Positions 1-7,567 of a stretch of 35,112 nt of DNA are shown one piece after another (the stretch's first letter is position 1; each line of letters opens with the position of its first letter). The DNA comes from MAG-120531 sp963934855 (GTDB lineage Bacteria > Bacteroidota > Bacteroidia > Flavobacteriales > Flavobacteriaceae), in assembly GCA_963934855.1 (NCBI GenBank), contig CAWWAC010000019.1, forward strand, positions 1-35,112, read 5' to 3'. Both the position numbers and the translations under genes were made by a program. The notes beneath the pieces are model-generated. The model was not told the origin of the DNA. It ran no database searches and was given only the letters and a program-made list of their open reading frames with translations.

Positions 1-46
1 TAAATATTTTTATACGGAACGCTAACTATCAGCTGTTTGCTGTTTG

Positions 47-54
47 TATTTTTG
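47..54 (+). promoter_or_regulatory. Promoter -7 box, distal, upstream of proC
   Basis: TATTTTTG matches the Bacteroidota -7 consensus TAnnTTTG exactly. No clear TTTG -33 element lies 19 bases upstream. A second identical box follows 49 bases later inside the same 11-base string, so one of the two may be a decayed duplicate. Confidence 0.4.
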
Positions 55-67
55 CATTAAAATAGCT

Positions 68-91
68 AAATAGTTTCTATACGAACTATTT
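68..91 (+). promoter_or_regulatory. Inverted repeat overlapping the proximal proC promoter, candidate operator
   Basis: AAATAGTT (68-75) and AACTATTT (84-91) are perfect reverse complements separated by 8 bases. The site ends just before the -7 box at 96-103 and covers where the -33 region would be, a usual position for a repressor operator. The regulator is unknown. Confidence 0.4.
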
Positions 92-95
92 TTTG

Positions 96-103
96 TATTT
101 TTG
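96..103 (+). promoter_or_regulatory. Promoter -7 box, proximal, upstream of proC
   Basis: TATTTTTG is an exact TAnnTTTG match. The best -33 candidate is TTTC at 74-77, 18 bases upstream, inside the inverted repeat. Transcription would begin near base 110, leaving about 245 bases of leader before proC. Confidence 0.45.
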
Positions 104-357
104 CTGAAATCTCATTGCATTTAAGAGTGCCTGTCTGAGTAAGACAGATTGATTGATCCTTTGTTACCCGTGCAAGCATAAACAGTACTAAGTGACACCT
201 TTAAAGGATTAGGATCAAAAAATAGTCAATGAAAATCATTGCTATCTAAAGAACGACAAAAACTTAGAAATGATATAGTAACGCAAGGGACTCACCACTA
301 AAGTGATCTTAAACAGAATCTATTTTTACATAATTAATTCACCTTAATACTATATTA

Positions 358-1164
358 ATGAAAGTACTAGTAATTGGAGCTGGCAATATGGGGCTTACCT
401 ATGCCGAAGGAATGTCTAAATCAAAACTCCTCAGAAAAAAGAACATCATGGTGTTAGACAAATCTGATGAAAAATTAGAAGAGCTTCATCAGATTTCGTA
501 CTTCGATGCCTATAAAAACCTAGAAGATTGCGTCCCACAAGCAGATATTATTTTTGTTGCAGTGAAACCACATCACGCAGAAGACCTTTTCAGAAAGATC
601 CATTCTATGGTTACGCCTGATCAAATTCTAATTTCAATTATGGCGGGAGTTACCTTAGACGCAATAAAGGAATTTTCTGGTGTGAAGAAAGTAGTACGTG
701 CGATGCCAAATTTACCTGCAAAAGTTGGGCTTGGATTAACATCATATGTTGCTTCATCAGAAGTATCGAGAATAGAGTTGTTAACTGTAGAAAGCCTGTT
801 GAACACTACTGGAAAGTCTATTCTAGTTAGTAAAGAAAGTTTAATTGATGCTTCCACTGGAATTTCTGGTAGCGGACCGGCATATGTATTTTACTTTATG
901 CAGAGTATGATGGAGGCTGCCTTGCAAATGGGATTTTCCAAGAATGATTCTAAAGTTTTGGTTAGTCAAACATTCACGGGAGCTGTAGAACTTTTTAATC
1001 AGTCCGATCTATCTCCCAATTCATGGATGAAGAAAGTAGCCTCAAAAGGAGGAACAACACAAGCAGCGCTAGATTCTATGGATGATAATAACGTAAATGA
1101 ATTAATAAAGGAAGCTGCATTCGCGGCATTTAATCGTGCTGTTGAATTAGGTAAAGAAAATTAA
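358..1164 (+). CDS. proC: Pyrroline-5-carboxylate reductase
   Basis: It catalyses the last step of proline synthesis, NAD(P)H-dependent reduction of 1-pyrroline-5-carboxylate to proline, in the cytoplasm. The 268 residues match the family length (about 270). The N-terminal Rossmann fold shows GAGNMG at 7-12 and VAVKP at 67-71. The family motif MPNLPA is at 116-121. The C-terminal dimerisation and substrate domain holds GSGPAY (171-176) and SKGGTT (229-234). The ATG start sits right before the Rossmann strand, so there is no room for a later one. Only one base separates its stop from the proB start, so the pair is surely co-transcribed and probably translationally coupled. It is first of three genes covering the whole glutamate-to-proline route. 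Confidence 0.97.
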   Translation: MKVLVIGAGNMGLTYAEGMSKSKLLRKKNIMVLDKSDEKLEELHQISYFDAYKNLEDCVPQADIIFVAVKPHHAEDLFRKIHSMVTPDQILISIMAGVTLDAIKEFSGVKKVVRAMPNLPAKVGLGLTSYVASSEVSRIELLTVESLLNTTGKSILVSKESLIDASTGISGSGPAYVFYFMQSMMEAALQMGFSKNDSKVLVSQTFTGAVELFNQSDLSPNSWMKKVASKGGTTQAALDSMDDNNVNELIKEAAFAAFNRAVELGKEN

Positions 1165-1165
1165 T

Positions 1166-1939
1166 ATGTACAATGAAATAATTGTCATTAAGGTTGGGAC
1201 GAATGTCATGACCAATAAAGACAATAGAATAGTAAGGCCAGTGCTTAGAAGGTTGGTCAAACAGATTGCAGAACTTTATGAGCGTGGTATTATAACAATA
1301 CTTGTATCATCAGGATCTGTGATTGCTGGAAAAGAGGTTCTAGGAAAATCTAGCATAAAAGATAAAACTCAGAAAAGACAGGTGTATTCTGCCATTGGGC
1401 AACCTCGAATGATGAGTCTTTATTATAATATTTTTCAAGAATATGGGATGAAATGTGCCCAAGTGCTTCCTACTAAACGAGATTTTAGTCCAGGTATACA
1501 TCGTGAAAATATGATTAATTGTGTTCAAGGATTACTAGCCGAAGGGGTAATTCCGATTGCAAATGAGGATGATGCCGTATCTCTAAAGATGTCTATGTTT
1601 TCGGATAATGATGAACTAGCTAGTCTCATTGCAAAATTAATCAATGCAGACAGGCTAATTATTCTTACCGATATTGATGGATTGTATACGGGGCATCCAG
1701 ACGCAGATAGCAGTAGTCTTATTGAAAATGTTGATCCGCTAGAAGATCTCAATAAGTATATTAAAGATAGCGGAAAGCTAGAAGGCGAAGGTCGTGGCGG
1801 TATGGGGTCTAAACTAAAGTATGCCCAAGAGACAGCGGCTCATAGTATACCTACATTTATTGCCAACGGGAAAAGAGACAATACGATTATTGATATTATA
1901 GAAGGGAAAAATGTTGGGACAAAAGTGTCCTTAAAATAA
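1166..1939 (+). CDS. proB: Glutamate 5-kinase, short form without PUA domain
   Basis: It phosphorylates glutamate to glutamyl 5-phosphate, the committed and normally proline-inhibited step. The amino-acid-kinase fold is complete: KVGTN near 9-13, SSGSV at 48-52, NEDDAV at 132-137, FSDNDELA at 144-151, TDIDGLY at 167-173 and the GRGGMGSK loop at 208-215. At 257 residues it ends after the kinase domain and lacks the C-terminal PUA domain of the roughly 367-residue E. coli enzyme. This short form is, as I recall, common in Bacteroidota. It lies one base after proC and 12 bases before proA, so the three form an operon. Confidence 0.96.
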   Translation: MYNEIIVIKVGTNVMTNKDNRIVRPVLRRLVKQIAELYERGIITILVSSGSVIAGKEVLGKSSIKDKTQKRQVYSAIGQPRMMSLYYNIFQEYGMKCAQVLPTKRDFSPGIHRENMINCVQGLLAEGVIPIANEDDAVSLKMSMFSDNDELASLIAKLINADRLIILTDIDGLYTGHPDADSSSLIENVDPLEDLNKYIKDSGKLEGEGRGGMGSKLKYAQETAAHSIPTFIANGKRDNTIIDIIEGKNVGTKVSLK

Positions 1940-1951
1940 AATAGTTTATAA

Positions 1952-3151
1952 ATGAGATTGGTAGCTACAGAAATAAAAAATAATGTACTGGAATCTATGG
2001 TACGTATCTTAGATAAAAATCGGAATCAATTACTTGATGCAAATAAAAAAGATCTTGACGCATTCAACAAAGATGATCAGGCGATGTATGATCGTTTACT
2101 TATAAGTGATAAAAAGATTGATGGCATGATACAGTCTATTAATCAGGTCTGTTCTCAAGAGGATCCAGTAAACAGGATAATTACCGATAAGAAGCTTGAA
2201 AATGGCTTGCAAGTAGTGAACAAAACAGCACCTTTTGGAACGATAATGATCATCTATGAGTCTCGACCAGATGTGACGGTAGAGGCAGCAGTACTAGCTT
2301 TTAAAGCCAATAGTAAAATTTTACTTAAAGGAGGTAAAGAAGCCATAAATAGCAATAAAATCCTTGTTGATTTTTGGCATCGCGCATTGCTAGAAAATGG
2401 CTTGAGTACGGAATATATCCAGCTGTTAACCTTGAACCGCGAAGAAACGCAGCAGTTTCTTAAAGAACCTACCGAGCAACTGGATTTAGTTGTTCCCAGA
2501 GGAGGAGAGAAATTGATATCTTTTGTGAAAGAACACGCAAAATGTGCGGTGCTAATAAGCGGTCGGGGCAATAATTTTTTATATGTTGATGAGCATGCAA
2601 ATTGGGCAGACAGCATTAGCGTTATTCTGGATGCAAAAACTAGTAAAATATCAGCCTGTAATGCACTAGATAAAATATTGATTAACACAAACATTCCCGA
2701 TTACCTGGCTAAAATAGTTGATTTAAATACTATTTTAAAGACTAATCAGGTGTCAATATTGGTGGATTCTGATGTTAAAAAAATCTTGAAAGACGCACAA
2801 CCTATAGTGGAAGAATCGATTTGGGAAAAGGAGTTTTTAGCGATGAAGTGTTGTATTGGATCAGTAGCTTCTACAGAAGACGCCATTCAAAAAATAAATA
2901 AATATTCTGGCGGACACTCCGCTACTATAATGACAACGAATCATAAAAGAGCAGCTCTTTTTATGGAACAAGTGGATTGTGCTGCTGTATATCAAAACGC
3001 ATCTAGCCGATTTACTGATGGTGGTCAGATGGGCGTAGGTGCAGAGCTAGCCATTAGTACAGACAAATTGCATCATAGAGGTCCTTTAGGTCTTAATGAG
3101 CTGGTTACCAATAAGTATTATATATATGGAGACGGACACATTCGAGAATAA
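1952..3151 (+). CDS. proA: Glutamate-5-semialdehyde dehydrogenase (gamma-glutamyl phosphate reductase)
   Basis: It reduces the ProB product glutamyl 5-phosphate to glutamate semialdehyde with NADPH; the product cyclises to the ProC substrate. The 399 residues fit the ALDH-like family (E. coli 417). Hallmarks are the cofactor-domain ESRPDVT at 103-109, the KGGKEA segment near 126-131, the catalytic cysteine C236 in SACNALD, and the C-terminal run from SSRFTDGGQMGVGAE to HHRGPLG. It is the last gene of the proCBA operon. The 174 bases after its stop hold no gene or clear terminator that I can see; a small open frame across the stop (3096-3290) is not protein-like. Confidence 0.97.
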   Translation: MRLVATEIKNNVLESMVRILDKNRNQLLDANKKDLDAFNKDDQAMYDRLLISDKKIDGMIQSINQVCSQEDPVNRIITDKKLENGLQVVNKTAPFGTIMIIYESRPDVTVEAAVLAFKANSKILLKGGKEAINSNKILVDFWHRALLENGLSTEYIQLLTLNREETQQFLKEPTEQLDLVVPRGGEKLISFVKEHAKCAVLISGRGNNFLYVDEHANWADSISVILDAKTSKISACNALDKILINTNIPDYLAKIVDLNTILKTNQVSILVDSDVKKILKDAQPIVEESIWEKEFLAMKCCIGSVASTEDAIQKINKYSGGHSATIMTTNHKRAALFMEQVDCAAVYQNASSRFTDGGQMGVGAELAISTDKLHHRGPLGLNELVTNKYYIYGDGHIRE

Positions 3152-3343
3152 AACAAAGATTATTTTGAAAGATGCGTATGTTTGGAGTGATATTTTAAAT
3201 TTCAAACTAATACATTTGAGATATGAAATACAGGAAATGGAACTAAGAGGGTTTACAAAATTAAGGAAAGACCGATGCTGTTGTAATTAAAATAAAATAA
3301 CCGAATATTAATAGCCACACATTTAATGACTTATATTTATAAA

Positions 3344-4093
3344 ATGAAGGAACATTTTTTAAAAAAGGCATTGTTGATTATATTAATGAGCTTCGCTACA
3401 ATAGCCAATGCTCAAGAGAACAATAATAAAGAGCTTTACGAATTAAGGACTTATGATATTAAAACTGGGGCTGATGTAGGTATTCTTACTACTTATATAG
3501 AAAACGTATTAAAACATACGCTAAAAAGAAAAGGGGTTAATCACATGAAACTTTTTAAAGAGTTCGGAAATTCTGACCCTACTAAACTTTGGTTGCTTAT
3601 ATCTTACCCAAATGCCAATATTTACATGAATTCCCAAGAGCTTCACAAGGATTCACTATACCTTAAAGAATCAGCTTCATACAATCAAGTGAATATTAAC
3701 GACAAATTGTTTTATAGAAATGAGTCCATGCTTCTTTTAGCTTTTGATGCACTTCCTAAGATGGATGACATTGAAAATGATTCATCTCTTTTTGAACTCA
3801 GAACTTATGAAAGCTACAGTGAAGATGCTAATGCGAGAAAAATCAAAATGTTTAATGAGGAAGAATTAAGTCTCTTTTATGAAGTAGGTCTTCACCCTGT
3901 GTTTTTTGGAGATCAGATTGCTGGACAAAACAGGCCTTGTCTTACCTATATGATACAATTTAAAGACATGGAAGAACATGATGCCAACTGGAAAAAGTTT
4001 ATCAATTCTCCTAAATGGAACAAAATGGCTAGCAAAAAAGAGTATGCAAATACAGCCACTAAAATTCATAAAGTTTTTCTAACACCTTATTAG
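3344..4093 (+). CDS. Secreted NIPSNAP-family protein with two repeat domains
   Basis: Two copies of the NIPSNAP core begin with ELRTY at residues 33-37 and 151-155, each followed by a ferredoxin-like alpha/beta stretch. The family is of dimeric alpha/beta-barrel type and its bacterial role is unknown. The start at 3344 is preferred over the in-frame ATG at 3326 because it puts basic residues directly before a hydrophobic segment ending ATIANAQ, a standard Sec signal peptide cut after Ala; the longer start adds six residues ahead of it. The product should be periplasmic, or outer-membrane associated. It stands alone: 174 bases after proA and 119 before the next gene. I do not assign a substrate. 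Confidence 0.8.
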   Translation: MKEHFLKKALLIILMSFATIANAQENNNKELYELRTYDIKTGADVGILTTYIENVLKHTLKRKGVNHMKLFKEFGNSDPTKLWLLISYPNANIYMNSQELHKDSLYLKESASYNQVNINDKLFYRNESMLLLAFDALPKMDDIENDSSLFELRTYESYSEDANARKIKMFNEEELSLFYEVGLHPVFFGDQIAGQNRPCLTYMIQFKDMEEHDANWKKFINSPKWNKMASKKEYANTATKIHKVFLTPY

Positions 4094-4212
4094 TTTATAG
4101 CTTTAAATAAAACAATTATGGTCTCTGCAAAGTAATTCATTAAAACCTATTTAAAGGTAAGAGAAACTTTAAGTTAAGACAAAATCAATAATTTAGTTTT
4201 TATTGCTAAACC

Positions 4213-6375
4213 ATGCACAAAATAATCCTCTTAATTACGCTGCTTTTTAGTGTTTTACTCTTTGCTCAAGAAAAGGCCAATTCCAATTTTAAAGTTCATA
4301 TACAAAAAACAGATGAACTCATAAAAATCGACGGAAATCTAAGTGAACGCACCTGGAATGAAGCAGATGTGGCAAAGGATTTTTACATGATTCAACCAGA
4401 CGACGACCAGCCCGCTAGACAACAATCAGAGGCTAAATTAGCCTTTGATGACAACTATCTCTACATTGCGGTAATCTTTTACCATACCGAGGTTAAAGGG
4501 CCTTATAGCGTAGAATCATACAAGCGAGATTTCTCCTTCAACAAAAACGACAATTTACTCATAGCTATTGATCCATTTAACAATTTAACTACAGGGTTTA
4601 GTTTTGGATTAAATGCTTACGGTGCTCAGTGGGATGGAACCATGTACAACGGGGGTAGAGTAGATTTAAACTGGGATACCAAGTGGACATCCGCCGTGAG
4701 GTTTGACAACGAAAAGTGGGTGGCTGAATTGGCAATTCCTTTTAGTGTAATTCGCTACAAAGAAGATGTCAATCAATGGGGGATAAACTTTGGTCGCTTG
4801 GACTTAAAAGCCAATGAAAAATCTGCTTGGGCGCCTGTCCCAAAGATTTTTCCATCGGTGAGTTTAGCTTATACCGGAAACCTCATATGGGACACGCCAC
4901 CGCCTAAACAAAATAGGAATAAAGCATTTATTCCTTATTTAGCCGCTAATAGTCAATACCAAGGTGGAGGTGGATCATCTTCTATAGATGCAGGAGCAGA
5001 TTTTAAAATTGGTATTGGAGAATCAATGAACTTAGACTTTACTTTAAATCCCGACTTTTCCAATGTAGAAGTGGATCAAGAAGCAACTAATTTAGATCGT
5101 TTTGAATTATTTTTTCCTGAAAAAAGACAATTTTTTCTAGAAAATGCCGATTTATTTTCCAATTTTGGATATGATCGCATACGTCCATTCTTCTCTAGAA
5201 GAATTGGATTAGATGTTCCCATTGTAGCAGGGATGAGACTCAGCGGTAACCTCTCTGAGAATACAAGAATTGGCGTTATGGACATTCAAACCAAAAGCGA
5301 CGTCTCCAAGGGTTTAGCGGCAGAAAACTTTGCCGTCTTTTCTGTACAACAAAAACTGTTTGAACGCTCTAATTTAGGATTGATTCTAGTGAATAAACAG
5401 GCTCTTAATTTTGATTCAAAATTACACGATCAAAGTAGCGAGTACAACCGAACTATGGGATTGGAGTATAATTATGCTTCTAGTAATAACCATTGGGATG
5501 GTAAACTATTATTTCTGTCGGCTTTTAGCCCTGAAATAAAAACAGACCGTCAAATTTGGGCATCTCATTTGAGTTACACATCTAACAATTGGTTTTTTAA
5601 AGGCAGTCTTGAGCGCGTTGGCGCTCAAATTGATGCACAAGTTGGATATATCCCCAGAGTTGCCTATTGGAAATGGGGATACGATATGGGGTATTTGAGC
5701 TATTTAAAGAACAATAATTTCTTAGTATCTCACGGACCTAAAATAGCCTTGAGTAGTTTTTACAATTTTGATAATGATCAAACGGATCATTTTTCAAAGA
5801 TCAGTTATTTCTTTAATTTCACCAATCGTTCTAATTTGTCATTTTTCTACAACAAAGAATTCATACAATTACAATCTGCTTTTGACCCAACTCGATTTGG
5901 AATACAGGAGCTATTAGCAGGAAGTGAACACCGTTTTAATTCTCATGGTTTTAATTTCCAAAGTAAACCACAATCTTTAATGACCTATAGCGTTGAATTT
6001 GAAAAAGGTGGATTTTTCCAAAATGGACAAAAAGCAACCACCAATGTAACCATGGGTTATCGCTTTCAACCTTATGTCAATTTGAGTGCACTTGTTAATT
6101 ACAACAATATTCAAATGCCCGCTCCTTGGAATGAGAACCAATTTTGGTTAATAGGCGCAAAATCCGATATCACATTTACTAGAAATTTGTTTTTTACAAA
6201 TATATTTCAGCATAACAATCAAAAGAAGTTGTGGGCATTTAACTCAAGACTTCAATGGAGATACCAAGAGGCTTCAGATCTCTTTATCGTATTCAACTCT
6301 AGAGAAGAACAACTCATAGGAAATGGGAAAAACTGGAGTTTAATCTTTAAAATTAACTATTGGCTAAACCCTTAA
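4213..6375 (+). CDS. DUF5916 outer-membrane beta-barrel protein with CBM9-like N-terminal domain
   Basis: The 720 residues begin with a signal peptide ending LLFAQ. A carbohydrate-binding-module-9-like domain follows at about 30-200, with the typical opening IDGNLSERTWNEA and a DDNYLYIAV strand. The rest (about 220-720) is rich in alternating aromatic and polar strands and ends with a strand closing in NYWLNP, as expected of an outer-membrane barrel; this is the DUF5916 arrangement. Such proteins are widespread in Bacteroidota and their function is not established; a role in envelope or polymer handling would be a guess. No SusC/SusD pair or hydrolase is nearby, so a polysaccharide locus is not supported. 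The gene is last in the plus-strand block. Confidence 0.85.
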   Translation: MHKIILLITLLFSVLLFAQEKANSNFKVHIQKTDELIKIDGNLSERTWNEADVAKDFYMIQPDDDQPARQQSEAKLAFDDNYLYIAVIFYHTEVKGPYSVESYKRDFSFNKNDNLLIAIDPFNNLTTGFSFGLNAYGAQWDGTMYNGGRVDLNWDTKWTSAVRFDNEKWVAELAIPFSVIRYKEDVNQWGINFGRLDLKANEKSAWAPVPKIFPSVSLAYTGNLIWDTPPPKQNRNKAFIPYLAANSQYQGGGGSSSIDAGADFKIGIGESMNLDFTLNPDFSNVEVDQEATNLDRFELFFPEKRQFFLENADLFSNFGYDRIRPFFSRRIGLDVPIVAGMRLSGNLSENTRIGVMDIQTKSDVSKGLAAENFAVFSVQQKLFERSNLGLILVNKQALNFDSKLHDQSSEYNRTMGLEYNYASSNNHWDGKLLFLSAFSPEIKTDRQIWASHLSYTSNNWFFKGSLERVGAQIDAQVGYIPRVAYWKWGYDMGYLSYLKNNNFLVSHGPKIALSSFYNFDNDQTDHFSKISYFFNFTNRSNLSFFYNKEFIQLQSAFDPTRFGIQELLAGSEHRFNSHGFNFQSKPQSLMTYSVEFEKGGFFQNGQKATTNVTMGYRFQPYVNLSALVNYNNIQMPAPWNENQFWLIGAKSDITFTRNLFFTNIFQHNNQKKLWAFNSRLQWRYQEASDLFIVFNSREEQLIGNGKNWSLIFKINYWLNP

Positions 6376-6562
6376 GCTATACCTTTAAAAATTGGAATTT
6401 CTACAATAAATGGGTCAAAAAAGTAAGCGAGGATATAATGGTAAATGATGCGCCCAACCAACTTAAAGCCAATACCAGCGAAATGATCCTTAGGGAAAGG
6501 TTTTAGGTTATATATAGATATCACGACCAATCTCAAAAAAAGGAAAGTGATTCTAAAAAGCC

Positions 6563-6602
6563 CCCGCTCTTACAAATTCAAGCAAGCTTGATTTGACAAA
6601 CA
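6563..6602. repeat. 40-bp stem-loop repeat, copy 1
   Basis: This is identical to 6665-6704 over 40 bases. Inside, CAAA-T-TCAAGC, loop AA, GCTTGA-TTTG forms a 10-bp stem with one bulged T (6573-6595). In this copy an outer helix is added by AGCCCC (6559-6564) and GGGGCT (6609-6614). It may act as a terminator or a REP-like intergenic repeat. Confidence 0.85.
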
Positions 6603-6635
6603 TCTAAAGGGGCTAGCTCACTGCGCTCGCTGATC

Positions 6636-6655
6636 CCTCAAAGCTCCGCTTTGAA
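6636..6655. repeat. Short hairpin between the two repeat copies
   Basis: TCAAAGC, loop TCC, GCTTTGA gives a perfect 7-bp stem. It follows the GC-rich direct repeat GCTCAC-TGC-GCTCGC (about 6616-6630), which stands out against AT-rich surroundings. Confidence 0.6.
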
Positions 6656-6664
6656 AATAAAGAA

Positions 6665-6704
6665 CCCGCTCTTACAAATTCAAGCAAGCTTGATTTGACA
6701 AACA
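6665..6704. repeat. 40-bp stem-loop repeat, copy 2, terminator-like
   Basis: This is the second identical copy, 102 bases after the first in the same orientation. Here the flanks differ: AACC before and GGTT after close the stem, followed by a T run, so this copy resembles an intrinsic terminator for plus-strand transcription from the DUF5916 gene. It could also help insulate the tRNA transcript arriving from the other side. Confidence 0.8.
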
Positions 6705-6721
6705 GGTTTTTTATTTATTCG

Positions 6722-6795
6722 TGACCGCGGAGGGGTTCGAACCCCCAACCCTCAGAGCCGAAATCTGATATTCTATCCAATTGAACTACGCAGCC
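6722..6795 (-). tRNA. tRNA-Arg (anticodon UCG)
   Basis: The minus strand folds into a complete cloverleaf of 74 nt. The acceptor stem is GGCTGCG with CGCGGTC (two G-U pairs), the D stem GTTC/GAAT, the anticodon stem TCAGA/TCTGA around the loop TTTCGGC, and the T stem GGGGG/CCCTC around TTCGAAC. The anticodon UCG (plus-strand 6759-6761) reads CGA and possibly other CGN arginine codons. The discriminator base is A and no CCA is encoded. No second copy of the 3' end is found nearby, so nothing suggests an element integrated here. Confidence 0.95.
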
Positions 6796-6813
6796 GATTT
6801 TAATTTAATTTTT

Positions 6814-6821
6814 CAAAAATA
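6814..6821 (-). promoter_or_regulatory. Promoter -7 box for tRNA-Arg
   Basis: TATTTTTG on the minus strand is an exact TAnnTTTG match, 18 bases upstream of the mature tRNA 5' end, which fits a short 5' leader. No strong TTTG lies at the expected -33 position. Confidence 0.45.
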
Positions 6822-6847
6822 AAGAGAAATACCTATTGAAAACCCAT

Positions 6848-6882
6848 ATAACCCTTTAAATATTATCTTTTTAAAGGGTTAT
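6848..6882 (-). terminator. Hairpin terminator overlapping the DUF2490 stop codon
   Basis: Bases 6848-6860 and 6870-6882 are perfect 13-base reverse complements around a 9-base loop. The stop codon of the upstream gene (6871-6873) lies inside the first arm. The T run after the stem is weak, so a terminator is likely but not certain. Confidence 0.55.
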
Positions 6883-7557
6883 AAATAAAATAGAAGACCA
6901 AATATTGATATGTACCCTATTATCACCTTTAGCAAGAGTATTTCTCTGGTATCCAGATACTAAAACAGCATTTGCTGCCAATCTAGCCCTAAAGCCAATA
7001 AAGGTCCAATTTTGATTAAAAGTATGAGGTAATAAATCTTTGGTAATCATAAACAGCTCATCAAAAACTATAAGCTCTACAGATTCGTTTTTTAGATTAA
7101 ATAAAGGGTGTCTAACACCCATTCTAAAGCGCAAACGCCCAGCGTAGTTAATGTCACCTATGGTATTTTCCATCCAACGCTGTTCCGCCCTTATCCATCC
7201 AAAAAAAGCAGTATTTTGCAGGGGAATACTAAAAAAAACTTGTTCCCATAAGTTGTTTTCCATTAGGGTTTCACCTGCTATCACATTGCCTAAATAAGAG
7301 TATCCCCCAGAGAGCGATATCCATTTATTAATCTTTCTAACATAAGACGGACGGACGATAGTTTGCTCTAGCCCTCCAAAAAAATCACGTGTTCTGTAAT
7401 GAAGTTCTAGACGCACACTACTCAAAGAATCTAATTTATAATCTGCAAAAACCGCTGTCCACGTATTTTGTTGCAGCTGCTCTTGGGCAATTGAAATTTG
7501 AATTAAAAAGCTAAAGGATAGTAATAAAAAAAATGTCTTTTTGTAGAATGGTATCAA
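6871..7557 (-). CDS. DUF2490 family outer-membrane protein
   Basis: The 228 residues begin with a signal peptide (hydrophobic core, cut after ISIAQ). Amphipathic strands follow: WTAVFADYKLD, VRLELHYRTRDF, LSGGYSYLG, GWIRAEQRW and a C-terminal strand ending in a hydrophobic residue, as in small outer-membrane barrels. The segment around NQNWTFIGFRARLAAN is typical of DUF2490. Function is unknown. The only in-frame start available before the signal peptide is TTG at 7557, because an in-frame stop lies just upstream; the gene therefore uses a weak start 10 bases after the YqeY-domain gene, and the two probably share a transcript. Confidence 0.82.
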   Translation of the reverse strand: MIPFYKKTFFLLLSFSFLIQISIAQEQLQQNTWTAVFADYKLDSLSSVRLELHYRTRDFFGGLEQTIVRPSYVRKINKWISLSGGYSYLGNVIAGETLMENNLWEQVFFSIPLQNTAFFGWIRAEQRWMENTIGDINYAGRLRFRMGVRHPLFNLKNESVELIVFDELFMITKDLLPHTFNQNWTFIGFRARLAANAVLVSGYQRNTLAKGDNRVHINIWSSILFITL

Positions 7558-7567
7558 ACGGTTTAAT

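Larger units (their letters stand above)
1..357 (+). promoter_or_regulatory. Long non-coding leader region upstream of proC
   Basis: No credible gene lies in these 357 bases. Two promoter-like -7 boxes sit near the left end, so a transcript from either would carry about 240-300 untranslated bases before proC, against roughly 20 for other genes here. Visible helices are CTGTCT (131-136) with AGACAG (142-147), ATCCTTT (156-162) with AAAGGAT (203-209), and TCAC (292-295) with GTGA (303-306). GTTAC at 163-167 can pair either with GTGAC at 192-196 or with GTAAC at 278-282, which are mutually exclusive. No intrinsic terminator is visible. A cis-regulatory leader RNA is an inference; it matches no riboswitch class I can name. 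Confidence 0.4.
6376..6721. other. Intergenic region between the DUF5916 gene and tRNA-Arg
   Basis: No real gene is recognised. Bases 6376-6558 are AT-rich with one open stretch of about 45 codons (frame ending in TAG near 6505) that lacks a convincing start and overlaps the end of the preceding gene. Bases 6559-6720 carry two copies of a 40-base stem-loop with an unrelated hairpin between them, described separately. Confidence 0.6.

Noticed and set aside
3096..3290. 64-codon open frame across the proA stop
   Set aside because: It overlaps proA out of frame, shows no protein-like composition and has no family resemblance.
6376..6505. About 45-codon open stretch after the DUF5916 gene, possibly a gene remnant
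   Set aside because: It starts inside the preceding gene, has no convincing start codon and matches nothing I recognise; its length is within chance.
6559..6795. tRNA-Arg with nearby repeats as an integration site
   Set aside because: No second copy of the tRNA 3' end and no integrase or foreign genes are visible; the repeats do not resemble the tRNA.
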